Shown here: piece after piece, positions 1 through 9,260 of the stretch
How the letters are laid out: each line of letters begins with the position of its first letter
Numbering within the stretch: position 1 is the first letter of the stretch
Notes under the pieces: model-generated
What the model saw: the letters and a program-made list of their open reading frames with translations, nothing else
Databases searched by the model: none
Told to the model about the DNA's origin: nothing
NCBI GenBank assembly: GCA_004151065.3
Contig: NWUY0300003098.1
Coordinates: forward strand, 8,111-24,176
Source: Larix sibirica
Lineage: Eukaryota > Streptophyta > Pinopsida > Pinales > Pinaceae
Direction of reading: 5' to 3'
DNA: 16,066 nucleotides
Translations under genes and position numbers: made by a program

Positions 1-144
1 CACAAGACAAGATGAGATGATTATACAAATGAATCTCCTTTATTATAAATAGGAGATGAAGTGGTCATTATGTAACCTAATACTGAGCCAACATAACCAT
101 AACTAATATAATAATAATAATAAATTATTGTTAGGGACTTAACA
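1..144 (-). mobile_element. LTR fragment (U3/promoter part) of an LTR retrotransposon
   Basis: Read on the minus strand, a purine run ACTAGGGGCAT (complement of about 145-155) is followed directly by TGTTAAGTCCC, the usual order of polypurine tract then LTR start with TG. Inside the fragment a TATA-like box lies on the minus strand (complement of about 38-56, CTCCTATTTATAATAAAGG). The LTR is cut by the window edge, so its length and the other terminus are unseen. The element's interior should lie to the right, but no gag or pol domain is readable there. The family (Copia or Gypsy) cannot be told from this piece. The seven-base arms ATTGTTA/TAACAAT at 127-146 form a small inverted repeat at the LTR end. 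Confidence 0.5.
104..124. repeat. short TAA microsatellite
   Basis: A run of TAA/ATA triplets inside the LTR fragment. It is a simple repeat with no sign of function. Confidence 0.7.
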
Positions 145-156
145 ATGCCCCTAGTC

Positions 157-1560
157 AAATGACTTAGGAACCACTTTTAAAACTTTTAACCAAGCCTTCT
201 TTCATCTAAAGCCTTGCCTTTAAAATTTTTACTTTGATTAGAATTTGGATGCATGTTTGGTATTCTTGCTTTAACAAATAATGTTTATAGCTTGCATAAA
301 TTACCTTTTCAAATTCTTTATCGCCACTTAATTTTTCCTCTTTGCATTTGTCACAATTATTGCATTGCCACATACCTAACATTGCAACTCTTGGCATTCA
401 TAACATTTTTAAATATTCTATGAAAATGTATCTAAGTTCTTTAACAATATCATGCACATTTGGCTAACTCATAACTCTATTTCAAGAAAACCAACATACT
501 CGCTATTGCTTGATCTTAGGTTCCTAGTAACCCAGCTGGACATTTTCATGAACTAAAATCTTTCAGATGAGGATAAATCACAATGATCTCAATATATTCC
601 TTGAAGTATTATATAACAAAGACTCAAGGTGAGCAGACAAATTTGAATTTGGGTGAAGCAATGATTTCAATAAGGCTCAAACTTCTATTAAAAATGACTT
701 TGAGTAAATGTTTATCTTCATATCAAGTTAAATTTTTGACCTATGAAATAGGTTGCTTATAAGTTTTCATGAATTATGAGCTCAACACAACTCTCAGAAT
801 TTGATTCCAAAGCTCACAAGTATGATAACATGAATTTTGCATTCCTGGTCTGATAGGCAAGATGAACTTATTGGGTTGTAAAAGTTATTAGAAAATCTTT
901 GAAAATGATACTGTAACCACTCATTAGAAAGGTTTGCGTTTTCTCTACAACCTATAAAAAATGTTTTGTTGATCGATGCTCTTATGAGAAAATTAAAGAA
1001 GTTGAAGTTCAAGGAATCTCGATTCTCAACCTAATTCCCCCTCCTTTGTTAGTGTCCTTGAATCTCACTTTGGGTTTGAAATATTAGTTTCTTTACTCAA
1101 TTCCAAACCCTCCAACACTTAGAAATTTTCAAGTTTGAGCTTGAAAAACCAATTTTATAGCACATCGGACCATTTATAAAACTTAGATTTATTTTCCTTC
1201 CAATGAGGTTTTATTTTTCTCCGAGACATTGCAGATGGAGTTTTGAACATGGTTCTAATTTTAGAAAACCTTTGATACTTTGACAGCACGAGTTTTTGAA
1301 CTACCTTGAGTTTGAAAAGTTCACTACCTCACAAAAATTATGAGTTCCAAACATCCTCCAAGACACTAGATTGGGTTGCATAAGAAACTCACTTTTGTGA
1401 TTAACCCAATACACTATTGGCATCTCTTTGAAATTCCTCCTGTTTTTCAAGTTATTATCGATGTTCTGTACATAAATGGATTCAATTTTAAAGAGTTTCC
1501 AATTCACAAGTTTTCATTAGCATCCAATACACTCATGGGATTGTTTGAAAAGCATCCCCG
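157..1560. other. unassigned AT-rich sequence, no gene recognised
   Basis: I find no recognisable protein domain on either strand. The longest open stretches are 60-75 codons (minus 206-397, 794-1012 and 1301-1507; plus 1376-1570). None resembles a known family, and none shows a convincing start context or neighbouring exon. If the LTR at 1-144 belongs to an element whose interior runs rightward, this may be the worn-out 3' part of that element, read on the minus strand, but that is inference from position only. Confidence 0.4.
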
Positions 1561-1614
1561 AGTTCTATGAACAATTTGAGGTATGATACAAGAATCGACT
1601 TATTTCTAAAACTT

Positions 1615-2652
1615 GGTTTTAAATTATCCTTTGATACACATTTGGCCTTAGTTTTAATCAAGATTCCTCGAGGTTTTTGAGCTCAAACTTATGTATGTGA
1701 TGAAATTACAAACTATTTTCCTTTAACAGAGGATCTTGATTATCCTACAAAGCTAGAGCATGAAGCTATAATAGGAGTTGGAAATGAGGCTATTGATAAC
1801 TCAAATAATGTTGAAGCCTTCTATCCTTCATTGGAGAAGACTTTATCTTGTCTTACAAAACTTTATCGATTTATAGAACCTATGGTATTTACTGGACTAG
1901 ATCCAGTTTCAGTGGGAGTATGCTCAACATCAATCTAGCATGTAAGCAAGATAATCATGAAAAAGGTCTCACAAATGGATGGACAATTGTTCCCTTATAA
2001 AAAAAATTCTCATACTACAAGAACAGATAGCACTGTTTGATATTGAATTTGCAGTAGCATACAAGGAGCTTAATTTATCTCATTTACTATGCACCTTCGG
2101 TGTATTCTCATAGGGAAGGATTCAATATGTGACATGACAACATTGACCTCATTAGCCCAAACATTCTCACCTCATGCACTAGAAATTTGGGTTGATGCCA
2201 ACAAGGAGCTGGAAAAAAGACTTAAAAAAACATGTGGAGAATGTATCATATCAGTTACAAAGGTTGTTGTTGAACCCATGCTTTCATTGTTACCAATATT
2301 ACTGTAGTGAAGCTTGTATTTTCATATTCTAGTTGAGATAAATCTGTAGAATCAAACAATTCCAAGCCCATAAAATATCATCCATTTTCTACCCCAGAAA
2401 AATTAGCAAAGCTAGTCAAAAGGTTGACACGGCAATTTCAAAATATTTAACAAGGATAGTCTAAAAAATGAAGCTTTACTTGTGAAATCCTTATATTCAC
2501 TCAATTTTGTTTAAGCCAATCAAGTCAATATTGTTCAGTAACATGCATAGGATTTAGCCCTTATAATATTAGAGTATTCTATAGAAGATATTTTTATAAT
2601 TGGAATATGAAAATTACAAGATCTACAGGCTCGTCTTGACAGCCTTTCTTAG
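1615..2652 (+). pseudogene. COG3: processed, 5'-truncated pseudogene of COG3 (conserved oligomeric Golgi complex subunit 3)
   Basis: In the living gene COG3 (Sec34) is a subunit of the COG tethering complex that guides vesicles within the Golgi. The similarity I recognise covers the C-terminal third and is clear from 1681. Read in order, shifting frame as needed, the segments are: YPSLEKTLSCLTKLYR near 1820, MDGQLF near 1975, [12 protein letters not shown] near 2020, [16 protein letters not shown] near 2200, [11 protein letters not shown] near 2255, KMKLYL near 2466, ILFKPIKS near 2503 and LQDLQARLDSL near 2615, ending at a TAG at 2650-2652 where the family's C-terminus is expected. Damage includes TGA 1678, TAG 1936 (a CAG-to-TAG change by context), TGA 2334, an extra C near 1993, single-base losses near 2090 and 2288, and more frame changes near 2440 and 2530. 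About 970 bp of exon sequence runs without an intron, although plant COG3 genes are multi-exon as I recall, so a retrocopy is the best reading. Homology may reach 1615 or about 1570 but is weak there. No poly(A) tail is seen; an LTR begins 73 bp past the stop. Confidence 0.85.
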
Positions 2653-2725
2653 GAAACATTTGATATAATGTTACTTAAACTGATTTCAAAATTTGTTGCA
2701 GAAACGTTGACTAGGGTGATCATGA

Positions 2726-3242
2726 TGTTATATTATTGAGAAATATGTATTAATATATAACAATAGATTACTAACATGTAAATCGATAACCATAATTTTA
2801 CTAGTCTAATCCACTATCAACACAAGCACCAAATAATCAATAACATATGCAAGAGAGGACCAATTTTACTTGGTAAAACCACAAATGGGGAAACATCCGA
2901 GGAAGACTTGATATTTTTATTCAACTTTACAATATTTTCCACAATAAATTTCATATACCCAAAGGGTCTCCTTCACCTCTATTATATATGCTAGAGGTAT
3001 GGAAGATCACATCCCATAATACATGTGGGATAAATATTTTTCCACCTCTCTTATATAAAGAATGGTAATAGGAGAATATTACTCCATGATGCATGTGGGA
3101 TAACTCCTTTTACATAAGATAGAGAGTTATGAAGAATATTATGCCTTATTTGTTAGGTAGGACTCATTGTGTTTACAAAATGCATTCGCTAGGCTTGTAC
3201 ACCAATAAATGATCCCACTAGGCATCATTACACATTCCAATA
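2726..3242 (-). mobile_element. Copia-like LTR (3' LTR with its polypurine tract), minus strand
   Basis: On the minus strand AAGGGGAGA is followed by TATTGGAATGTG, the plant Copia arrangement of polypurine tract plus LTR start (normally TGTTGG; here the second base is A). The proposed other end is at 2726, where the plus strand begins TGTTATATTATTGAG, giving a terminal CA on the element strand and about 517 bp. TATA-like boxes lie on the minus strand at about 2980-2992 and 3049-3060. The polypurine tract lies immediately to the right, so this is the 3' LTR of an element whose interior extended rightward, not a solo LTR. I found no second LTR copy and no integrase or reverse transcriptase of this element in the window. 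The exact left boundary is inferred from the TG/CA rule only. Confidence 0.65.
2971..3107 (-). repeat. about 70-bp tandem duplication inside the LTR
   Basis: Two diverged units share CACCTCT followed by an AT-rich TATA-like block (2974 and 3043) and the motif CATGTGGGATAA (3022 and 3092), spaced 69-70 bp apart. The unit therefore carries both a TATA-like box and a candidate promoter motif. Placed in the U3 part of an LTR, it looks like a duplicated promoter or enhancer block. A weaker third start may follow near 3110. Confidence 0.65.
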
Positions 3243-3253
3243 TCTCCCCTTAA
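3243..3253 (-). other. polypurine tract of the Copia-like element
   Basis: The minus-strand sequence TTAAGGGGAGA abuts the LTR start at 3242. In LTR retrotransposons such a tract primes plus-strand DNA synthesis. It fixes the orientation of the element. Confidence 0.6.
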
Positions 3254-3966
3254 TGATGACTAGAGGGATTGAACACGAATGGACCAAGATGGCATTACAT
3301 TAACATTCCCTAATGACAACTTCCAGAATTGCCAATAAGATGTGAAGATGAACAAACTTCACCTCATGGATTTTATGAATATAGCAGTTGCTTCTTACTA
3401 ATCTTGAAATTGAACCTGAACCAAGTTGAAAGATGAACTATGTAGTGCACCTCATGGTGTGCATAAATGCCTTAGATAAGCTATACAATGGGAAATGTGT
3501 CCAATAGATAGTCATCACAACCCAGTTGAAATATGCACTATGCAATAGACCTCATTGTAGGGTATGCGTGCAACTATGTATACTTTAGTAGTTAAATCGT
3601 TGCATAGAGGGGTTCCCTTGTCCAACAAACAAGGGGGTCTCATAAACCAAATTGGTGTCTATTCAAAGGAGAATGAAAAATGAATTTTTCATATGCTAAA
3701 GCGCAATAAATAGATATAAGGTAGATACACATCTTATCAACATATAGTAATCATATCTTCCCTAAAAAACAAGTTTTCAAAAAAATTCCATCACATAAAA
3801 TATCCCACAGAAGATGATCCCGCACATCACCAAGTGTTGTGGATACGTGCAAAACTACAATCCGCATATCACAAAATTAAGTAGTAAAAATGAGCATTCA
3901 TAAATAAACAATTGAGAAGCATCACAACCACACATGGAGCGATATGTCTATAAAAATGCAACTATA
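3254..3966. other. non-coding stretch between the Copia-like LTR and the LINE-A ORF2 stop
   Basis: No protein domain is recognisable. The left part (to about 3330) probably still belongs to LTR-element interior, because a second purine-tract-like motif occurs at 3291-3324. The right part may hold the LINE-A 3' UTR. No poly(A) tail or target-site duplication for LINE-A could be fixed, so the LINE-A 3' end remains undefined. A perfect 9-bp inverted repeat with a 2-base loop lies at 3673-3692. Confidence 0.4.
3345..3570. repeat. degenerate tandem repeat, three units of about 85-100 bp
   Basis: The clearest pair is 3421-3470 and 3521-3570, exactly 100 bp apart, sharing AGTTGAA, then ATG.ACTATG, then ACCTCAT at matching positions (roughly three quarters identical over the first 40 bases). 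A third, weaker unit begins near 3347 with GATGAAC and ACCTCATGG. The spacing is uneven, so this is an old duplication. Its function is unknown; it may be part of the LINE-A 3' UTR. Confidence 0.5.
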
Positions 3967-6900
3967 TCATATCATATCCCAGGTAAAATTTGTAATAATG
4001 CCATCATCCAATTCCTTGAGAAAGAGTGTTCTAGGAGCTTTTGTTAACCCTTCGTTAGATAGTTCATTTGACAACATATTATGTTCTCTATAGATGTGTG
4101 TAAGACTCACATCCATGAACTTTCTTGCAATTTACTTCACCTCCTTAACTAAGGATTGAAGAGTAATATCTCAAGAACATTGTTTATCAGTCATCCACTT
4201 AATAATAAGAAGGGAATCCCCAAATACCTGGAAATGGAAAATGTCCCTATGCAATGCCATTAGCATGAGATCCTGCAGAGCCAACAACTCAACCCAATTA
4301 TTGGTGTTGTGCTCTATATTACTAGAAAAATGTATAAAGTGCTACTTATCCATAAACAAAGCACCCCCAATGCCCCCAATTGATTGTTTAGTCTGTCATT
4401 CTCCATCAAAATGACCTCAAGGTTGACCTTTATCGAACACTAGCTTGCCAACAACATGAACTTTACTGAGGGTTCCCTCCATCTTGTAAAAATGAGCAAG
4501 AGTGATAATAATAACAAAGACCTGAAAAGTTTGTGACTACCTCTCTTCGAAAATGTTGACATTTCAAGCCAAGCAAATGCCCCGACAAACAAGAAATGGG
4601 ACTCCACGATAAGGTTTTACAACATTTTTGTTGAACCAAGGATGGAGCCCATCCTTAAGCATCTCCCCTTGCCAAAAATTCCTGCATTTTAACCAACATT
4701 CCAAATACTTCCACATTTGTAACGTAAAAGAGCATTCCATGAACAAATCCATGACACTCTCACCATTTTTTATGCAAAAAAACAAAATCCAAGGCCAACC
4801 TTTTGATTTTTTTGAAGATAATCCCAAGTGGGGATTTTATCAATCAAAGCCATCCACATAAATAATTTCGTTTTCTTAGGTGCTCTTACCTTCCATATTA
4901 GGAACTACCACCATTGACAAGCCCGTTCATCCACACCCATTAAAAGTTCATTGTTGATCTTCGCTATGTAGCATCCTCCCTCCTTATTCTTATTCCATAT
5001 CATCTTATCTGGTTCCTTCCTTAGTCAAATATGACTTTGCCTTAATTCTCCCACAAAAGTGTCTTAATGACCTTCTTTCCCACCCTCCAATTCCACTTGT
5101 TTTGAGCTAAACCATCCCTGCTGCCATAAATTGGAAATGGTGTCATATGCTACGTCTCTCATTGAAAAAATCCATTTGCGATGATGTTCCACAAGTAAGT
5201 CCCTTGGAATAAAGATCTTTACGTTGTATCCCATCACAACATCCTCCCAATTTTCATCAAGTTTCCTTCTCCCACCCTCTAGGAAAGATGGCTTCCAATG
5301 AGGGTGAAGGCATTAACTAATTTTTCCTAGTGGTTATAGGTATTCTTATGATATTTGAGTGGGGATTGAATCCAATCGAGTAGTGTATTCGGGGCTAGAT
5401 ACTTATGCAATACTATTGTTTTCCACAAAACTTCTTTGGAAAGAAGATTCCATATACATTTTGCATCTAGTGTCACGTGGAATGATCCTAAATGATTTAG
5501 GCCCCAACCCCCCAAATGTTTGGGTCTCACCAACAATTTCCATTAGGCCAAGTGATAACCAAACTGCCATCCCCTTTCCATAGAAAATAAAAACAATATC
5601 TATGAATTCTCTCCAAAACTTTGTTGGATACCTGAGCAAGAAAACACCAAAACACCATAATAGCCTCTAGTACATATTTAACTAAGGTCAATCAACCACC
5701 CTAGAGAGCCATCGATGACACCGAAAGTGTATATGTTTTTCAATCCTACTAATAATCTATCCCCAATCATGAATACCATAGCCACAAGGATTTAACATAT
5801 ATCCCAAAACTTCAGACCTTGGAAAGATCAAGTTTCATTACGGAGACAACAAAACTCTTTTGTTTAATCAAATGGATTGTGTACTTTGCCGATCCCATAG
5901 TCTCATGGATAAATGACTCTCTAGAAATCCAAATTGTTCCACCAAATAACCTTCGACAGAACCTCCTTGGGGCATGCAATAATAATTTTAGAGAGAATCT
6001 TATACACACATTTGCAAAGGGATATAGACTTGGAATCCCCAAATTAGGTGGCCTTTTCCACTTTGGGAATTAGGGCAATAAAAGTAGTGTTAAACAAGCC
6101 TAATACTATGTCATTACCCCAAAATTCCTCTACAACATGGAGAAGATCATCCCTAAGGAAATAAAAAAAAAGTCAGAAGGAACTCAATGGTCCAACCAGT
6201 GACTCAAACTTTTATCCTTATGAAAGGAGGACATAACTCTAAGGATTTCAACTAGGGAGATCCCCTCCAAGAAGACCCTATTATCCTCTTCATTGACCAG
6301 TTGGGGGAAATAACTAGCCAACTGTATAATTTTTGCAATATTAACATGAATTGGTTCTTGAGAGATTTGCTCAAAATACTGAACACCCATAGTGACCACG
6401 TCTCGAAAGCCTCTCACAGTTCCATCGTTCGCCTCTTGAAGTTCCCAAATTGTGTTGAGGATTTTTCGATGATTACCATATTAGTGAAAAAACTTTGTAT
6501 TCTCATCACCGAGTTCTAGCCAAGTGGCATGACTATTTAATATCCATTATGCCTTCCTTAAAGTAAAATCTTTTTATTTTTATCCTCCATATCCTTTAAT
6601 TTCGTAACCTCCTCTTCATTGAACATGCCCGAGGAATTCAAATGAATCATTTCCTTTAGAGAATTCTCGACCTCCATTAACTCGACATACCTAGCCTCCC
6701 TCCTCACTGCAGCCCTTGGAACAACCTTTTCCTTTACCTGCTTTCATAAGGCTACACACTATTCACTAGTCAACAAGTTGAGATTACAATCATGAAACTA
6801 CCAATTACTTGTAACCAAGTCATGAAAAATATTGTCATCTATCCAGGAAGAATTGAATTTAAAAGCCCCCCTTGGCTTGTCATCCTGGAGCTCTAATTGT

Positions 6901-7586
6901 AAAAAAATGAGGTAATGATTAGATATATTATTGAGCTCGACCCAGGTGTAGTACCTATTGACCTCCTATAATAGTGAATCTGAGAGAAGAAAATGATCCA
7001 ACCATTTTGATATATTATCATTTCCTTTACGATTATTTCACCATGTGGGACGAATAGAGACAAGCTCTGCATCTACCAGTCCCATCTCTTCCAAACGATG
7101 AGAAAAATAGTCGACTAATCAATCACAACGAGCATGATACCCCTGGAATTCTCTTATGGTGAGGGTGAAATTAATATCCCCACCAATTACCAAGTTACCT
7201 TTGTGAACCAATTGCAATGAGAAAAACCTATCCCAAAACCCTTATTTATCTCCATAAGGGCCATACGGATTCACCAACCTGATGGTGTAACTTAAAACTT
7301 TGCTCCACAAATCAGTGCAAAGGCCTGAAGGCAAAGAGAAAGAGTTGGTTAGTTGCATAGTATAATTCCAACCCAAAATAAGACCCCATGACTAGCCAAC
7401 CACATCCATAGCTAGGAAATCCCACAACTTTAGAACCTTTTGAAGTGCAACAATTAATAATTCCCTAGGTCCCATTATCTCTTGTAACAAAATTACATTA
7501 AGAAGTTCCTTTTCTATTAACCTACACATGGTACATCTCTTGGCCACACTGTACACCCCTCTTATGTTCAAGGAAATGACCAACAT
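3967..7586 (-). pseudogene. LINE-A ORF2 remnant: endonuclease, reverse transcriptase, zf-RVT, RNase H
   Basis: In an active element this protein nicks target DNA and copies the RNA in place. It starts with ATG at 7586-7584 and the endonuclease signature MLVISLNIRG, followed by VILLQE; the late endonuclease motif reads ISNHYLI where an S-D-H is usual. Reverse transcriptase pieces: FNTTFIALIPK (6100-6050), a region after about 5960, and motif A KLDLSKV (about 5835-5812), after which the frame breaks. VIDGSLG (about 5719-5700) is followed almost directly by LTLVKYVLEAI (5691-5659), so the part with the YxDD active site is missing. Then come LWKG, GGWGLNHLG with a KCIWNLLSKE stretch (about 5515-5430), zf-RVT (FCIKNGESVMDLFMEC) and RNase H. 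The normal family length is about 1200-1400 codons; here the span is shorter because of the deletion. Confidence 0.88.
4010..4415 (-). other. LINE-A RNase H domain remnant (RVT_3 type)
   Basis: In order on the minus strand: HFDGE (FDG at 4410-4402), GGIGGALF, NNWVELLALQDL with the expected acidic residue, FGDSLLIIKW (Asp codon at 4218-4216), HIYREN and LSNELSNEGL. These match the RNase H core of plant LINEs. A stop follows FDGE, and the last catalytic position, normally Asp in an A-D-x-L-A motif, is Asn here. Confidence 0.8.
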
Positions 7587-7827
7587 GAGGTCACTTTGTT
7601 TGGGGGTTGTAAACCTCTAAGAACCCTGGTAATAACAATCTATTTCCCTTGTTGGACCTTTAATTATGTTCCTTGGAAAAATGAACATGGGATTTCCTTC
7701 CCACTAGTGTAGGGTTCAAATTCTTATTCTTCTCTTCCCCTAAACCAACTGATAGGGGGATCCCTACAGACGTCTTAAAAACATTCAAACTTAAAGCATA
7801 AAGACCCTTGCCCCAATGATTAATATC
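7587..7827 (-). other. LINE-A ORF1/ORF2 spacer
   Basis: About 240 bp between the ORF1 stop and the ORF2 ATG. In one frame it reads as a basic stretch that could be the former ORF1 C-terminus, so the stop at 7828 may be premature and the original spacer shorter. No other feature is seen. Confidence 0.45.
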
Positions 7828-8945
7828 TTACGTCTCGCTAGTAAAAGTCTGACCAACCCCTCCCCCTGTATTCTTCAATGAAGGACTCTTAACACTCTTC
7901 AGGACCACCCTTGGGTTGGATTCCCCCCCGCAGGCCTCTTTCAAATTTGACAAAGCCTCCGTTGGGGTAGGCCAAATCTCACTCCCTCCTAGAACCTCAA
8001 GAAAAACAATAAAGGAGCTACCATCGAGCTTACCTTTAGAACAAATTTTTGAAGCTTTTGCATTAGTAAATTCAATATGTTCCATCGATCCTTTCAAGTT
8101 TAAAAGAGCATCGTTGTGCACTAGAGATGCACCAGCTTCACCCTTCGACATTACAACATGGAGAGCACGAAGAACTACTGTCTCTCTGTCCATCATGGAA
8201 CTTGCAGCAAATAGTTCTTCTCTCTTATCTCGAATAATAATAAAATCCACAGACCCGCCATCTCTAGGGAAGTGAATGAACAATGGATCTCCCTCTGATG
8301 GAAATTTAGTGATTCCATCTTTCATTTTATTCTCACTAGTGTAATCTTTCCATTGCCAAACCTTCTTGTGAAACGAATGAGAACAATTAGTAGCCAAATA
8401 ACCACGAGGGTGACAATGCGGGCAATGAAAATGGATATTTTGATAATCTACTATCTGAAGACGAATTGTGACCCCCACCTCAATCTCCAAAGAGTGTGTT
8501 AACCCATCTCCAGTATCCATGTCCATGAGCACCCATGCAATAGTGCGTGACCTATTAGAAAGGAAGGATTGGTCCACTTGAAGAGTCTTAACCAAAAGGA
8601 TCCCAATTTCGTAAGAAATGACACTTACAAAAATTCCATTGGGAGGCCCGAGAACTTAACCCATATTGGAATTTTGAAAGACCATTCCAAGTGAGGACCA
8701 AATAAAGGGCTCCAAGGCTTCAATGAAAGAAAAGTCGTACCCCAGAACCACAATCTTGCTAAAACCACCTCAACATCCTTCTTAGAATGGAAGTAAAAGA
8801 TCAACCAATCTTTTGACAAAAGATTGAAAGTGGGTCCATATCCCATAAAAGGCTTTCAAATCCGTTGCATCCAGTCGTTCAGATTCTATGGCGAGATCTT
8901 GTGACCAAAAAATTCACCAACTAGGGTTTTTCCCAAGCAATCCAT
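7828..8945 (-). pseudogene. LINE-A ORF1 remnant (DUF4283-like, zinc knuckle)
   Basis: ORF1 proteins of plant L1 elements bind the element RNA as a nucleoprotein. The likely start is ATG at 8945-8943 with GKTLVGEFFGHKISP close behind, typical of the DUF4283 start, followed in frame by two stops. The open stretch 8846-8625 holds LARLWFWGTTFLSLKPWSPLF and IPIWVKFSGLPMEFL, core DUF4283 features. After a stop and a frame change near 8605 the protein continues as KTLQVDQSFLSNRSRTIAW and reaches a zinc knuckle at 8424-8383 (CPHC then GYLATNC). The knuckle's His is replaced by Tyr. The C-terminal part is low complexity and unrecognised, with a stop at 7830-7828; the original ORF may have run on towards about 7640. 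The apparent Met near 8595 is a TTG codon, not a real start. Confidence 0.85.
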
Positions 8946-9071
8946 GATCCAGGATACCCTTATATCCTTACCCACGCACATTTTAACTTGATCCACTCAC
9001 TTCCTAATCACCCTACAAGCTTGCTTTTTCAAACCAAATCCTTTATGTTAAATTTTCAGAATTTACTTCAA
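8946..9071 (-). other. presumed LINE-A 5' UTR
   Basis: Sequence just upstream of the ORF1 start on the minus strand, ending at the microsatellite. No internal promoter motif is recognised. Assignment rests on position only. Confidence 0.4.
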
Positions 9072-9072
9072 N

Positions 9073-9114
9073 ATTATTATTATTATTTTATTATTTTATT
9101 ATTATTATTATTAT
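9073..9114. repeat. ATT/TTA microsatellite next to an ambiguous base
   Basis: About 42 bp of ATT triplets broken by two ATTTT steps. Base 9072 is N, so read quality or copy number is uncertain here. The repeat sits between LINE-A's 5' side and an LTR-like end. Confidence 0.9.
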
Positions 9115-9260
9115 CTCAGATGGCTTATACAACAGAAAAAGTGGCCCACAGACAATCATCATGAATTTACAGGAGAAATATGGCATTACATTTTAACTGG
9201 AATAAGGTGGTATTATATGGTATTTTATTACATTACATTACACCCCCCTTAATGGCAACT
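9115..9260 (-). mobile_element. second LTR-like end with a purine tract, minus strand
   Basis: On the minus strand GAAGTTGCCATTAAGGGGGG is followed by TGTAATGTAATG (LTR start would be 9242). It repeats the layout at 3324-3291 (GAAGTTGTCATTAGGG then TGTTAATGTAATG), so both are probably 3' ends of related LTR elements in the same orientation. The LTR's other end is not found; it may lie at or beyond the microsatellite and may have been cut by LINE-A. A related ATGGCATTACATT motif also occurs at 9179. Confidence 0.4.

Larger units (their letters stand above)
3967..8945 (-). mobile_element. LINE-A: degenerate L1-type non-LTR retrotransposon
   Basis: Reading leftward on the minus strand, the order is ORF1 with a DUF4283-like region and zinc knuckle (8945-7828), endonuclease start (7586), reverse transcriptase (about 6420-5400), zf-RVT-like region (about 4827-4720) and RNase H (about 4410-4020), ending at a TGA at 3969-3967. 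This is the standard order of plant L1-clade LINEs with an RNase H. Numerous stops and frameshifts and a large internal deletion show it is dead and old. The limits given are coding limits; the untranslated ends are not defined. LINE-A differs from LINE-B throughout and is not a recent duplicate of it. Confidence 0.9.

Noticed and set aside
1376-1570. Upstream COG3 coding sequence in the 64-codon plus frame
   Set aside because: I tried to align it with the middle part of COG3 and found only scattered matches; homology is not convincing left of about 1615.
3673-3692. Perfect 9-bp inverted repeat as a terminator or small RNA hairpin
   Set aside because: It is short, AT-rich and isolated; such hairpins are expected by chance in this composition.
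7916-8275. 119-codon plus-strand frame opposite LINE-A ORF1
   Set aside because: It is a shadow of the minus-strand ORF1 with no recognisable domain.
7828-8595. A stand-alone 255-codon zinc-knuckle gene
   Set aside because: Its apparent start codon is TTG, and upstream in another frame lies the rest of the DUF4283 region, so it is only the open part of broken LINE-A ORF1.
9242-9252. Poly-C run as a telomere-like or quadruplex element
   Set aside because: It is a single run and is better explained as the complement of a polypurine tract beside an LTR start.
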